Below, piece after piece: positions 9,679 through 18,757 of a DNA stretch of 64,000 nucleotides. Under the pieces are notes generated by a model. That model searched no databases. It was given only the letters and a program-made list of their open reading frames with translations, and was not told the DNA's origin. Source of the stretch: Promicromonospora sukumoe (GTDB lineage: Bacteria; Actinomycetota; Actinomycetes; Actinomycetales; Cellulomonadaceae); contig NZ_JACGWV010000002.1 in assembly GCF_014137995.1 (NCBI RefSeq), positions 620,001 through 684,000 of the forward strand, in the 5' to 3' direction. Position numbers and translations under genes: made by a program. Numbering within the stretch: the first letter of the stretch is position 1; the number at the start of each line of letters is the position of its first letter.

Positions 9679-9684
9679 AGCGTA
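9679..9684 (-). promoter_or_regulatory. -10 hexamer, leaderless glycosyltransferase promoter
   Basis: TACGCT on the minus strand, 6 nt before GTG at 9672. The hexamer, the gap and the first 33 coding bases resemble the manB start region. Confidence 0.6.
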
Positions 9685-9771
9685 GCGATCACCGGGCCGC
9701 CTCAGGACCGCCCGGCAGGGGCGCCGGGCGGGGACGGCCGGGTGGCTCCGCGGGCTCCGGCCGGGGCCGGG

Positions 9772-11838
9772 TCAGTCGCCGAGCGCGGCGGCGATGCGGT
9801 CGCCCAGGAACGGCGCCAGGGTCACCAGGTAGGGCCGGGACACGTGGAAGCCGTCCGCGTACACGGGCAGGTACCCGATCACCGGCGGGCAGGTCTCCGG
9901 GCCGCAGAAGTAGTCGGTCATGTCCACGAGGCGCGCGTTCGGGTCCAGCCGCACGGCGGCCGCCGAGCCGTCGTCGCGCAGCACGTCCTCCCGGTCCCGG
10001 GCGCAGACCGTCCCCGCCTCGTCACCGTTCTCCTCGATGCAGGGCACGACCTCCCGCTCGAAGACGTCGGCGTTCTCCTCGAAGATCGGGTTGTCGCGGA
10101 TCGCGACGACCGGCGCCGAGAGGTCGGGGCGCTGGGCCCACGCTTCCGCGAGGCCCGCGCCGAGCGCCTCGGTGCGGTCCTCGTCGCCGACGGCCTGGAC
10201 CGACTGCTTGCTGGAGTGCAGCACCAGGTAACCGTCGTACTCGGGGTGCGAGCGCACGTACTCCTCGAGCTGGCGGTTCCACTCGGTGCACAGGTCGATG
10301 GACTCCTGCACGGACTTGAGCATCGGGCGCGCGTTCCAGTGGCAGCCCGCGCGGCCCGCGACGTCGATCCGCCAGCCGCGCTCCTGCGCGATCCGCTGGT
10401 AGGCCGAGAGCATCTGGTGGCTGTGCGAGTCGCCCGTGGCCAGCAGCGTGCGCGTGTACCCCGTCTCGGGGCCCAGGCTGCACACGCCGAGGCGCACCGG
10501 CCGTTCGCGGTTGGACCAGCAGTCGGCGGCCGATCCGCCCGGGTCGGAGTAGCCCGTGCTGAACGCATCCACGAGCGAGCTCGCGTCCTCGATCTCGCAG
10601 GGGGGCGTGCCGGGGTCCATGGTCGCCGCCCCGATGCAGCCGGCCAGCCGCTCGACCTCCGCCTCCGCCTCCGCCTCGACCGCCGTCTGGTGCGCCGCCA
10701 CCCGGTCGACCGCCACGACGCACAGGAGTGCCGGCACGAGGGCGAGCGCCACGGCCGTGGCCAGGCGGGGCCGGCCGGTGAACCGCCGGGCGGTCACGAC
10801 GGGGCGTTCCACGAACCGGTGGGTCAGCCACGCGAGCGCCGTCGACGTCGCGAAGATCACCACCGCCGCGACCCAGTCCGGCCGCTGCGCGCCGGTGAGG
10901 TGGAGGTAGCCGATGAGCAGGGGCCAGTGCCACAGGTAGAGCGGGAACGAGATGTCGGCGAGGAACCGCAGCGGCGCCACCTCCAGCAGACCGCGCGGGC
11001 CCCACGCGGAGTCCGGTGCGGAGCCGAGGATCACGAGCAGGGCGCCGCCGACCGGCCACAGGGCCCACGGGCCGGGGAACAGGGCCACGCCGTCGAGCAC
11101 GAAGCCGGAGGAGACCACGAGGCCCAGGCCGAGCCAGCCGAGCACCGGGCGCAGTGCCCCGGTCGGCTGGACCCAGCCGAGGAGCAGGGCCAGGGCCGCG
11201 CCGAGGCCGAGCTCCCAGAACCGGGTGCCCGAGTGGAAGTAGGAGAGCGGCTGGTCGACGGCCCCGACGTGGAGCGCGAAGACCTGGGACGCCGCCGTGG
11301 CCAGGACCGTGACGACGGCCAGCGTGGGCCGGAACCACTTGCGCGCGACGACGGCGAGCAGCAGGAGCAGCGCCGGCCAGACGATCATGAACTGGCCCTG
11401 CACCGCCAGCGACCAGAAGTGCTGCAGGGGGCTGGCCGACGGGCCGGCCGCCCCGTACGCGAGCTGGGAGTGGATCATCTCCCAGTTCAGCAGGTAGACC
11501 GCCGAGGCACCGATCTCCCGCAGGGTGCTCTGCCACATCGCCTGCGGCAGGACCAGGACCATGATGGCCGCCGTCGCCGCCAGCACGACGAGCGACGGGG
11601 CCGACAGCCGGGAGAACGTGCGCCCGTAGTACTCGACCAGACGCAGGTCCCCGCGCTCCACGCGGCCGACCAGCGAACGGGTCACGAGGAAGCCGGTGAG
11701 CGCCAGGAAGACGTCGACGCCGCCGGAGACGCGGCCGTTGCCGAACAGGTGGAACAGGACCACGAGGACCAGGGCCAGTCCGCGCAGACCATGGATCTCG
11801 GGGATTCGGCCCGCCCGGGGGACGGCTTCTGAGTGCAC
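9772..11838 (-). CDS. acyltransferase-3 / SGNH membrane O-acyltransferase
   Basis: 688-aa paralogue of the protein at 3172-5271. The AT3 domain (residues about 10-390, about ten TM helices) has the conserved His30 after the first arginine motif. The C-terminal SGNH domain has GDSH with Ser471 and the catalytic dyad in ADGFH (Asp662, His665), so the extracytoplasmic hydrolase/transferase site looks complete. I place the start at GTG 11838, six nt after TACTAT; the open frame continues 28 codons upstream without a ribosome-binding site. Likely O-acylates a surface polymer. Divergent from manA, with 143 nt between. Confidence 0.88.
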   Translation of the reverse strand: MHSEAVPRAGRIPEIHGLRGLALVLVVLFHLFGNGRVSGGVDVFLALTGFLVTRSLVGRVERGDLRLVEYYGRTFSRLSAPSLVVLAATAAIMVLVLPQAMWQSTLREIGASAVYLLNWEMIHSQLAYGAAGPSASPLQHFWSLAVQGQFMIVWPALLLLLAVVARKWFRPTLAVVTVLATAASQVFALHVGAVDQPLSYFHSGTRFWELGLGAALALLLGWVQPTGALRPVLGWLGLGLVVSSGFVLDGVALFPGPWALWPVGGALLVILGSAPDSAWGPRGLLEVAPLRFLADISFPLYLWHWPLLIGYLHLTGAQRPDWVAAVVIFATSTALAWLTHRFVERPVVTARRFTGRPRLATAVALALVPALLCVVAVDRVAAHQTAVEAEAEAEVERLAGCIGAATMDPGTPPCEIEDASSLVDAFSTGYSDPGGSAADCWSNRERPVRLGVCSLGPETGYTRTLLATGDSHSHQMLSAYQRIAQERGWRIDVAGRAGCHWNARPMLKSVQESIDLCTEWNRQLEEYVRSHPEYDGYLVLHSSKQSVQAVGDEDRTEALGAGLAEAWAQRPDLSAPVVAIRDNPIFEENADVFEREVVPCIEENGDEAGTVCARDREDVLRDDGSAAAVRLDPNARLVDMTDYFCGPETCPPVIGYLPVYADGFHVSRPYLVTLAPFLGDRIAAALGD

Positions 11839-11844
11839 CAGCGC

Positions 11845-11850
11845 ATAGTA
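11845..11850 (-). promoter_or_regulatory. -10 hexamer, leaderless acyltransferase promoter
   Basis: TACTAT on the minus strand with a 6-nt gap to GTG at 11838; it fixes the start of the acyltransferase gene. Confidence 0.6.
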
Positions 11851-11969
11851 GGAGCACGGGCTCTTCACCGGAGAACCGGGCGCGTCACCGGGCGCGGCGG
11901 ACGGGGTGAACGCCCGGGGCAAATATCACTTTCGCCCCAACTCTCCCCACCCGTGCACGCCCTCCGGGC

Positions 11970-11975
11970 TATCCT
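11970..11975 (+). promoter_or_regulatory. -10 hexamer, leaderless manA promoter
   Basis: TATCCT with a 6-nt gap to GTG at 11982. There is no Shine-Dalgarno. It faces the divergent acyltransferase promoter at 11845-11850. Confidence 0.65.
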
Positions 11976-11981
11976 GACGCG

Positions 11982-13232
11982 GTGCTTGCCGTTGCCCAGT
12001 TCCACGTGCCCCTGCCGCTGAACAACACGATCCAGCGGTACGACTGGGGGTCCGTCGACGCGATCCCCACCCTGCTCCGCACCGAGCCCGACGGGGAGCC
12101 GCAGGCGGAGATGTGGCTCGGCGCGCACCCCAGCGCGCCGTCCGTCAGCCGGATCACGCACGACGACGACGTCGACCACGTCGCCCTGGACCGGCTGGTC
12201 CGCGAGGCGCCCGTGCAGACGCTCGGCCACCGTGTGGCGGAGCAGTTCGGCCCCCGCCTGCCCTACCTGCTGAAGGTGCTGGCCGCGCGCAAGGCGCTGT
12301 CCCTGCAGGTGCACCCCTCGCCGCGGCAGGCCCGGGAGGGGTTCGCGCGCGAGAACAAGGCCGGGATGGCCCTGACGTCGGGCAAGCGGTCGTTCAAGGA
12401 CGACCAGCACAAGCCCGAGATGATCGTCGCGATCTCACAGTTCGAGGGGCTGGCGGGCTTCCGCACGCCGCGCACCATCCTGGACGTGCTGGAGGGCCTG
12501 GCGGGCGACATGGTCGAGGCGGTCCGCTCGGCGCTGCTGCACGACCGCAGCCACGACGGCATGCGGGACGCGTTCAACCACCTGCTGTCCGCGCGCGCCG
12601 ACGAGGCCTGCGCCGCCGACATCGAGGCGACCCTCGACTCGGTGCGGGCCCGCCTGGCGGCCGGCTCCCCGTTCGAGCGCGCCGACCGTACGGTGGTCGA
12701 CCTGGCGGAGCAGCACCCCGGCGACCCGGGCGCCATCGCGTCCCTCATGCTGAACCGGTTCTCGCTCGAGCCGGGCGAGGCCGCCTTCACGCCCGCGGGC
12801 GTGGTGCACGCCTACCTGTCCGGCGTGGGCATCGAGATCATGGCGAGCTCCGACAACGTGCTGCGCGCGGGCCTGACGACCAAGCTCGTGGACGAGGAGA
12901 ACCTCGTCGCCTGCACCGTGTTCGCGCCGCAGCAGCCGGCCGCCCCCGAGGTGACGACGGCGGGCAGCCGCGGCCAGGTGCACACCTACCGCGTGCCGGT
13001 CACGGAGTTCGCGCTCACGACCGCCGACGTCGACCCGGCCGAGCCCGTGGCGCTGCCGGCCACGGGGCCGCGCATCCTGCTGTGCCTCGACGGCGAGCTG
13101 ACGCTCACGGCGGACCGCTCCGAGGAGGGGCCGCTGCGCCTCACGCAGGGCGAGTCCGTCTTCGTGCCGCACGACGCCGGCAACCTGGAGCTCTCGGGCG
13201 CGGGCCACGCCGCGTGCGCCTGGGTCCCGTAA
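11982..13232 (+). CDS. manA: mannose-6-phosphate isomerase, class I
   Basis: 416-aa type I phosphomannose isomerase interconverting fructose-6-phosphate and mannose-6-phosphate, the entry step to GDP-mannose. Zinc ligands of the family are visible: QVHP after KALSL, HKPEM, and the histidine in TPAGVVHAYLSG; the catalytic arginine is in SSDNVLRAGLTTK. Length is typical. GTG start placed directly after a leaderless promoter. In mycobacteria manA lies in the same cluster as pmmA and DUF3499, but here it is divergent from its neighbours and separated from manB by two large envelope genes. Confidence 0.95.
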   Translation: MLAVAQFHVPLPLNNTIQRYDWGSVDAIPTLLRTEPDGEPQAEMWLGAHPSAPSVSRITHDDDVDHVALDRLVREAPVQTLGHRVAEQFGPRLPYLLKVLAARKALSLQVHPSPRQAREGFARENKAGMALTSGKRSFKDDQHKPEMIVAISQFEGLAGFRTPRTILDVLEGLAGDMVEAVRSALLHDRSHDGMRDAFNHLLSARADEACAADIEATLDSVRARLAAGSPFERADRTVVDLAEQHPGDPGAIASLMLNRFSLEPGEAAFTPAGVVHAYLSGVGIEIMASSDNVLRAGLTTKLVDEENLVACTVFAPQQPAAPEVTTAGSRGQVHTYRVPVTEFALTTADVDPAEPVALPATGPRILLCLDGELTLTADRSEEGPLRLTQGESVFVPHDAGNLELSGAGHAACAWVP

Positions 13233-13241
13233 CCCCCTCAC

Positions 13242-13285
13242 GTGTCAGACGTACAGGTCACGGGAGTGACCTGTACGTCTGACAC
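13242..13285. repeat. palindromic intergenic element, copy 1 (likely terminator)
   Basis: 20-bp perfect arms (13242-13261, 13266-13285) with a 4-nt loop. Each outer arm starts GTGTCAGAC; the variable triplet is GTA. It lies between convergent manA and the DUF3499 gene. It is related to the elements at 28598, 32454 and 49869. Confidence 0.85.
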
Positions 13286-13297
13286 GGAGCAGGCGGG

Positions 13298-13660
13298 TCA
13301 GGCCGAGTTGTCGTCGTCCGCGCGCAGGACGCGCAGGTGGCCGCGGCGCGCCGTCTCGGTCACCGTGGGCGGTTCGGCGGGACGACGACGTCGGCCCGCC
13401 TCGCGCACGGCGTCGGCGAGGGCGGAGAGGTCGTCGGGGCTCGGCCCGGCGTCCTCGAACTCCGGCATGAGGCGGACCACCTCCCAACCGCGCGGCGCGG
13501 TCAGCCGCTCGGCGTGCTCCGCGCACAGGTCGTAGCTGTGGGGCTCGGCCAGGTGCGCCAGCGGACCCAAGACCGCGGTCGAGTCCGCGTACACGTACGT
13601 GAGCGTCACCACAGCCGCATTGGTGCAGGCCGAGCGCGAACACTGTCTCACCGATCTCAC
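13298..13660 (-). CDS. DUF3499 family protein
   Basis: 120-aa protein with an N-terminal putative zinc-binding knuckle (two cysteines in CSRSAC, then YDLCAEH) and a charged tail. The family is almost universal in actinobacteria next to manB/pmmA and a metallopeptidase-family gene (Rv3258c in M. tuberculosis); its function is unknown. The GTG at 13660 is set by a TAGTCT hexamer six nt upstream. Its usual divergent partner, the metallopeptidase-family gene, is here 8 kb away at 21911. Confidence 0.88.
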   Translation of the reverse strand: MRSVRQCSRSACTNAAVVTLTYVYADSTAVLGPLAHLAEPHSYDLCAEHAERLTAPRGWEVVRLMPEFEDAGPSPDDLSALADAVREAGRRRRPAEPPTVTETARRGHLRVLRADDDNSA

Positions 13661-13666
13661 GCGCCG

Positions 13667-13672
13667 AGACTA
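13667..13672 (-). promoter_or_regulatory. -10 hexamer, leaderless DUF3499 promoter
   Basis: TAGTCT on the minus strand with a 6-nt gap to GTG at 13660. No Shine-Dalgarno. Confidence 0.6.
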
Positions 13673-13712
13673 CGCCGCTGACCGGGTAGGACGTGCCGAA
13701 CACGCCGGGCAT

Positions 13713-14753
13713 TCACGGGCGTAACGGCGGTGATCCGGCACCAATTCGCCCGGCGGACCGTGCGAGCAGCAGCCCGGCGCCCGCGAACGCGAGGTCGACC
13801 AGGGTCAGGACCACCCGGCTGACCAGCACCGCGAGCCCCGCGGCCGGGCCCGGGAGCGCCCCGGCGAGCACCGCCGCGAGCACCAGCTCACGCACGCCCG
13901 CACCCGCGGGCGCGACGACGAACAAGAACCCCGCGGTCCACGCCAGCGCCCAGCCGCCCGTCGCCAGCGCGAACGTCCGGGGTGTCAGCGGCAGGCCCAG
14001 CGCCCCGCACAGCACCCAGAGCTGGAGCCCCGCGACCAGCCAGCCAGCCACCGACCACGCGGCGGCACGGCCCAGGCCGCCCCAGGTGGTCGGGTGCTCC
14101 AGGGCGCCGCGCCGCGCGGCGCGCAGGGCCAGGCCGACCAGCCGGTTCAGCACGGGCGGCGCGAGGACGAGCACCACCACCGGCGCCGCCCACACCACCC
14201 AGGACCACGCGCCGAGCGCGCCCGCGGAGACGAACGGCAGCGCCACCGCGCCCACCGCCGCGCCCGAGGCCACCGAGACCGCGACGGCCACCAGCATCGC
14301 GGCCGCCGACCGGCTGCGCGGCACGCGGTGCCCCGCGCCCACCTCGGCGGCGGCCACGACGTTCCACACCCCGCCCGGCACGTACTTGCCGAGCTGGCTG
14401 ATGCCGAACACCGCGACGGCGGCGCGCAGCGGCAGCGACGAGCCCAGGTCCGCGAGGACGGCCCGCCACGCCAGCAGGGTGCACCACACGTAGAGCACGC
14501 CGAGCACGACGACGAGTGTCACCTCGGCCGCGGACAGCCCGGCCGCGGCCCGGAGCAGCGCCTCGCGGTTGCCGAGCACGTACCAGAGCGCCAGCCCGAG
14601 CGCGACGGTGAGAAAGCCCCACCGGACCCACGGCGAGCGGAGCAGCGCGAGCGCGGCGGGCACGAGCCGGCCCCGGGCGCCGTCGTCGCCGGGACCGGGG
14701 CCGCCGGACGACGGCGCGTCGGGCCGCGCAGTCGCTCCGGGCGGGACGGTCAC
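13713..14753 (-). CDS. lysylphosphatidylglycerol-synthase-TM / flippase-like protein
   Basis: 346-aa integral membrane protein of the UPF0104/LPG-synthase TM type (about eight TM helices after a Pro/Gly-rich N-terminus of about 35 residues). The typical ISQLGKYVPGGVWNV segment and the C-terminal APAGAGVREL segment are present. Related proteins are proposed to move lipid-linked sugars or remodel lipids. Last gene of a three-gene operon: its GTG overlaps the stop of the GT4 gene by four bases. Context suggests transport or modification of a polyprenyl-linked glycan. Confidence 0.85.
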   Translation of the reverse strand: MTVPPGATARPDAPSSGGPGPGDDGARGRLVPAALALLRSPWVRWGFLTVALGLALWYVLGNREALLRAAAGLSAAEVTLVVVLGVLYVWCTLLAWRAVLADLGSSLPLRAAVAVFGISQLGKYVPGGVWNVVAAAEVGAGHRVPRSRSAAAMLVAVAVSVASGAAVGAVALPFVSAGALGAWSWVVWAAPVVVLVLAPPVLNRLVGLALRAARRGALEHPTTWGGLGRAAAWSVAGWLVAGLQLWVLCGALGLPLTPRTFALATGGWALAWTAGFLFVVAPAGAGVRELVLAAVLAGALPGPAAGLAVLVSRVVLTLVDLAFAGAGLLLARSAGRIGAGSPPLRP

Positions 14754-15847
14754 AGCGCGTCCCGCCGGCGCAGCTCCGCCACGAGCGGCTCGGCGACCAC
14801 CTGGGGCCGGATGCGGTCGCGGCCGCGCGCTGCCCGCGCCCGGGCCGCCGCCAGCGCCGCGGGGTCGCCGAGCCGGACGAGCTCGGCCGCGAGCGCCGCG
14901 GCGTCGGCCACGGGGACCAGCTCGACGTGCTCGCCGAGCGCGCGGCGCTGCGGCGGGGTGTCCGAGGTGACGACGACGCAGCCGGCCGCGAGCCCCTGGT
15001 AGACCTTGTTCGGCACCACGCGCAGGCCCTTCGGGGTGTCGCCGAAGATGCCGAGGCAGACGTCGTGCGCGGCGACCAGGGCGGGCAGCTCTCCGGGCTC
15101 GACCCAGTCGTGCCAGGTGACGCCGGGTGTCGCGGCCAGCACCTCGCGGGCGCGCGGCAGGTCCTGGCCGGTGCCGACCATCGTGACGCGCAGGGGCGCG
15201 CGCGCGGCGACGGCGTCGCGCAGGGCGGCGGCGAGGACCGGGGCGCCCTGGAGCGGGGTGAAGAGGCCGAAGAAGACGACGGACAGGCTTCCTTCGCCGG
15301 TCGAGCTTGTCGAGACCGGCGGGGTCCGCCACTCGTCCGGGGCGCCGACCAGGACGACGACGCCCTTGTCCGGGTCGGGCAGCATCCGCCGGTGCTCGTC
15401 GGTGTCGGTCACCACGACGTCGGCGCAGGCGACGGCGAGCCGGTCCAGGCTGGTGAGCAGCCGGACGCGCAGGCCGGCGGCGCCGCGGTCGGCGGCCGTG
15501 TCCCCGGCGAAGACGAGGTGGTCGAGCACGACGACGGAGCGGGGGTACAGCAGGCGCGCGAGGAGCACGTCGAAGTGGCCGAGGTACCCGACGAGGACCG
15601 CCGCCGGCCGCCCTTCCGCGCGCCGGTGCCGCACCGCGTCGCTCACGAGCGCGGCCCAGCACCGCAGCAGCCGGGCCGCGAGGGCCGGCAGCCGCCACGG
15701 CTGCTGGAGCATCCGGACGCGCTCGGCGGTGGAGAACCCGAGGGGCCGGTTCAGCTCGGTGACCTTGACCCCGTGGGCGCGCAGCCCGGCGACCAGGACG
15801 GCGGTGCGGGGGTGCCGTGCGGCGTCGTAGGTGCCGAAGGTGATCAC
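14750..15847 (-). CDS. GT4-type glycosyltransferase
   Basis: 365-aa glycosyltransferase with two Rossmann domains. The C-terminal GT4 signature is visible: GLFTPLQGAPVLAAAL, then GDTPKGLRVVPNKVYQGLAAG with the EX7E-like loop degraded, and late SDTPP. Predicted to add a sugar from a nucleotide donor at the cytoplasmic face. GTG start overlapping the GT2 stop by four bases, and its own stop overlapping the next start by four. A dispersed repeat (15296-15320) lies in the coding sequence in frame and encodes the STSST run between the two domains. Confidence 0.85.
   Translation of the reverse strand: MITFGTYDAARHPRTAVLVAGLRAHGVKVTELNRPLGFSTAERVRMLQQPWRLPALAARLLRCWAALVSDAVRHRRAEGRPAAVLVGYLGHFDVLLARLLYPRSVVVLDHLVFAGDTAADRGAAGLRVRLLTSLDRLAVACADVVVTDTDEHRRMLPDPDKGVVVLVGAPDEWRTPPVSTSSTGEGSLSVVFFGLFTPLQGAPVLAAALRDAVAARAPLRVTMVGTGQDLPRAREVLAATPGVTWHDWVEPGELPALVAAHDVCLGIFGDTPKGLRVVPNKVYQGLAAGCVVVTSDTPPQRRALGEHVELVPVADAAALAAELVRLGDPAALAAARARAARGRDRIRPQVVAEPLVAELRRRDAL
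15296..15320. repeat. dispersed GGTCGAGCTTGTCGAGACC element, copy 1
   Basis: 25-bp element with palindromic ends, inside the GT4 gene and in frame. The same core occurs at 60021-60068 and 62170-62215, and a relative at 33047-33083. Confidence 0.8.
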
Positions 15848-16932
15848 TGCACGGCCGCCGGGACGTCCGCGAGGCCGGGCTCGGCGGGCCGGGCCTGGGC
15901 GGCCGCGGGCTGCGCCGTGCGGGCCGCGGTCCCGGGCAGGTGGCCCGACGCCGGACGGCCGCCCGCGCCGTCCACCGCAGCAGGCCCCGTCGTCGTGCCG
16001 TACTGCACCTCCTTGAGGCGCTCCAGCGTCTCCTCGAGCAGCACCCGGTTGGTGCGCTGGAGGTCGGCGAGCACGAGCAGGGCGAAGCTGAGCAGCGCGC
16101 CGACCAGCGACGTCGCCCCGAGCACGATCGACTGGAGGTGCTGCCCCGCGGTCCCGGTGGCGAGCAGCACCGCGTACCGGCCGAACGGCAGCACGGCCCC
16201 GAGCGCGAACAGCAGCCCGAGCGTGACGAACACGGTGTGCGGCCGGAACATGACGTAGGACCGGCTGATCGCCTGCCCCGACTTGGCGATGTGCTGCCAC
16301 ATGCTCGAGAAGAGCCGGGACTCCCGGGTCTTCGGGTTGGTCGTGACCGGCACGCTCACGATCCGCATGCGCTTGTGCCCGGCCTGGATGATCGTCTCCA
16401 TGCAGTAGCTGAACTGCGTGACGACGTTCAGCCGCAGCAGCGCCCCGCGGGAGTAGGCGCGGAACCCGCTCGCGGCGTCGGGCAGGTCGGTGCCGGCGGC
16501 GAAGTTCACCACCGCGCTGCCGACCTGCTGCAGCAGCTTCTTCAGCGGGGAGAAGTGCTCGATGGTGGCGGTCTGCCGGTCCGCTATGACGATGTCGGCG
16601 TCGCCCAGCACCACGGGCATGACCAGGTCGCCGATGCGGTCCTGCGGGTACTGGTTGTCGCCGTCGGTGTTCACGACCACGTCCGCGCCGTGCCGCAGCG
16701 CGTAGTCCACGCCGTCGCGGAACGACCGGGCCAGGCCCATGTTCCGCGTGTGGCGCACGATGTGGCGCACGCCGAGGCGGCGCGCGACCTCCACGGTGCG
16801 GTCCGTGGACCCGTCGTCGATGACCAGGATCTCGATCTCGTCGACCCCCGGGATGCTGCGGGGGATCGTGGCGAGCACGTCAGGAAGGGTCTCTTCCTCG
16901 TTCAAGCAGGGAATCTGCACGAACAGCTTCAT
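15844..16932 (-). CDS. polyprenyl-phosphate-type glycosyltransferase 2
   Basis: 362-aa GT2 with a DPM1/GtrB-like GT-A domain (residues 1-225): FVQIPCLNEEETL, VIDDGSTD, and NTDGDNQYP as the metal site. About three TM helices follow (about 235-310), then an Ala/Pro-rich tail. Such enzymes charge a polyprenyl phosphate with one sugar for use outside the cell. First gene of the overlapping operon; ATG at 16932, with a GAAGG site about 9 nt upstream. It would supply lipid-linked sugar to membrane GT-C enzymes such as the DUF2142 proteins next door (inference). Confidence 0.88.
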   Translation of the reverse strand: MKLFVQIPCLNEEETLPDVLATIPRSIPGVDEIEILVIDDGSTDRTVEVARRLGVRHIVRHTRNMGLARSFRDGVDYALRHGADVVVNTDGDNQYPQDRIGDLVMPVVLGDADIVIADRQTATIEHFSPLKKLLQQVGSAVVNFAAGTDLPDAASGFRAYSRGALLRLNVVTQFSYCMETIIQAGHKRMRIVSVPVTTNPKTRESRLFSSMWQHIAKSGQAISRSYVMFRPHTVFVTLGLLFALGAVLPFGRYAVLLATGTAGQHLQSIVLGATSLVGALLSFALLVLADLQRTNRVLLEETLERLKEVQYGTTTGPAAVDGAGGRPASGHLPGTAARTAQPAAAQARPAEPGLADVPAAVQ

Positions 16933-17086
16933 GGCCCTGTGCCTTCGATGAGCAGTGTCCGGAGGAGCAGTGACTGGCTTCACGAGCGTAGGAGCGGTAC
17001 ATGACCAGGGCGTGAACACTGCGTTCCCAGAAATGACTGTTACCGGGCCGTGACCGGGGCGCCCGGTCGGGGCAACCTGCCGTGGC

Positions 17087-17092
17087 TACCCT
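17087..17092 (+). promoter_or_regulatory. -10 hexamer, leaderless DUF2142 promoter
   Basis: TACCCT with a 6-nt gap to GTG at 17099; no Shine-Dalgarno. Confidence 0.6.
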
Positions 17093-17098
17093 GCACGC

Positions 17099-18757
17099 GT
17101 GTCCCGACCCCGCGCGGTCCCCGTCGTCGTGTGGCTGATCGTGCTGCTGCACCTGGCCGTCATGCTCGGCCAGACCGCCGTCTTCCCCAACGTCCGCTCC
17201 CCCGACGAGCGCCAGCACGTGGACCTGATCCTCCAGGTACGCCAGGGCGACGCGTGGCCCTGGCCCGGCCCGGGCACCGCGTACGTCACGCAGGGCGTGA
17301 CGGCGGGCGGGTTCGTCGACGCCGACAGCCTCGACGGGCCGCAGCACCTGGCGGACCGCGACGACGTGCCGCCGCGCGGCGAACGGCCGTCGTACCTCGA
17401 CGCGGGCGGCCCGGCGACGATGACGGCGGAAGGGCCCGACGGCGTGGCCCCCGTCTTCAACCAGCTCGTGCAGCACCCGCCGCTCTACTACCTGATGGGC
17501 GCGGGCGTCGTCAGCCTGCTGCCCGGGTGGCAGGACGCGCCGCTGGACCAGGTCTGGCTGCTCCTGCGCTGGTGGAACGCGCTGCTCGCCCTGCCGCTGC
17601 CGCTGCTCCTGTTCGCGACGGCCCGGCGGCTGCGGCTCCCGGAGCCCCTCCCGGTGGCGGCGGCCCTGGCCCCGCTCGCGGTCCCCGAGCTGACGCACCT
17701 GGAGTCCGCGGTCAACAACGACAACCTGCTCGTGGTCCTCGGGGCGTGCGCCACGTTGCTCGTCACCCGGGTCCTGACCGGCGACCTCGGCCGCCGCACG
17801 GCCCTCCTGCTCGGGCTGGTCTCGACGCTCGCACTGCTGACCAAGGGCTTCGCGCTGATGTTCCCCGCCTGGATCCTCCTGGCCTACCTCGTGGCCGGCT
17901 GGCGACACCGCGAGCGCCTCCGATCCGCCGTGACATCGCTGCTGGTGGTCGCCGTCACCACGGTGCCGGGCGTCGCGTGGTGGGTGCGCAACGTGGTGGT
18001 CCACGGGATGCTGCAGCCGCACGGCACGCACGCCACCCCGCCCGACCTCACCCCGGTCTTCGGCTGGTCCGACGGCGGCCACGTCTGGCTCGGGCGGTTC
18101 GCCGAGCGGATGGTCACGCTCTTCTTCGTCCAGGACCACGCCGCCGCGCGGGCTCACGACGTGTCGTGGTGGATGGCCCGCGTCGCGCTCGTCCTGGTCC
18201 TCGCGGGGCTGACCACCGCTCTGGTGCGGCGCCCGGTACCGCGGCTCACCGCGCTCGTGCTCCTGTTCCCCGTCCCGGCCCTGGCCGGGATCGTCGCCCG
18301 CGGCTCGTGGGAGCAGTTCGCCGCGTTCGGTGACGTCGGTGCCGCGCAGCAGGGCCGCTACCTCTACACGGGCCTGGTCGGCCTACTGGTCATCGCGCTC
18401 GCCGGCGCCGCCGTGCTGCGGCCCGCATGGCGGCGGGCGGCGCCGCTGGTGGTGCTGGTGCTCGCCGGCGGCATGCACCTGGCCTACCAGCACGACGTGT
18501 GGCGCCTGTACTGGTGGCCCGCGGACGGCGGCGGCCTCGGCGCGTTCGGCCGGGCCGTGGCCGCCGTCGGCCACTGGTACCCGTTCCCCGCCGCCGTCCT
18601 CGTGGCGGTGGTCGCCGCGGGGCTGGCGCTCGCGCTCGCCGTGGGGGTCTGGTGCGCTCGGACCGCCGTCGGCCCGACGCCGCCCGGCCCCGGCACCGGG
18701 CCCGGGCGTGCCGCAGGGACCCCCGGGGCCGCGACCGACCCCGTGGTCGCGGCATGA
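17099..18757 (+). CDS. DUF2142-type polytopic membrane protein
   Basis: 552-aa membrane protein, about 12 TM helices, with the acidic loop SPDERQHVD after TM1 and the QHPPLYY motif before TM2, both typical of DUF2142/GT-C-like glycosyltransferases that take polyprenyl-linked sugars. First of three relatives in this island (also 18754-20241 and 20085-21725). The next start codon overlaps its stop by four bases (ATGA). Divergent from the GT2 operon. Product and acceptor unknown. Confidence 0.82.
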   Translation: MSRPRAVPVVVWLIVLLHLAVMLGQTAVFPNVRSPDERQHVDLILQVRQGDAWPWPGPGTAYVTQGVTAGGFVDADSLDGPQHLADRDDVPPRGERPSYLDAGGPATMTAEGPDGVAPVFNQLVQHPPLYYLMGAGVVSLLPGWQDAPLDQVWLLLRWWNALLALPLPLLLFATARRLRLPEPLPVAAALAPLAVPELTHLESAVNNDNLLVVLGACATLLVTRVLTGDLGRRTALLLGLVSTLALLTKGFALMFPAWILLAYLVAGWRHRERLRSAVTSLLVVAVTTVPGVAWWVRNVVVHGMLQPHGTHATPPDLTPVFGWSDGGHVWLGRFAERMVTLFFVQDHAAARAHDVSWWMARVALVLVLAGLTTALVRRPVPRLTALVLLFPVPALAGIVARGSWEQFAAFGDVGAAQQGRYLYTGLVGLLVIALAGAAVLRPAWRRAAPLVVLVLAGGMHLAYQHDVWRLYWWPADGGGLGAFGRAVAAVGHWYPFPAAVLVAVVAAGLALALAVGVWCARTAVGPTPPGPGTGPGRAAGTPGAATDPVVAA

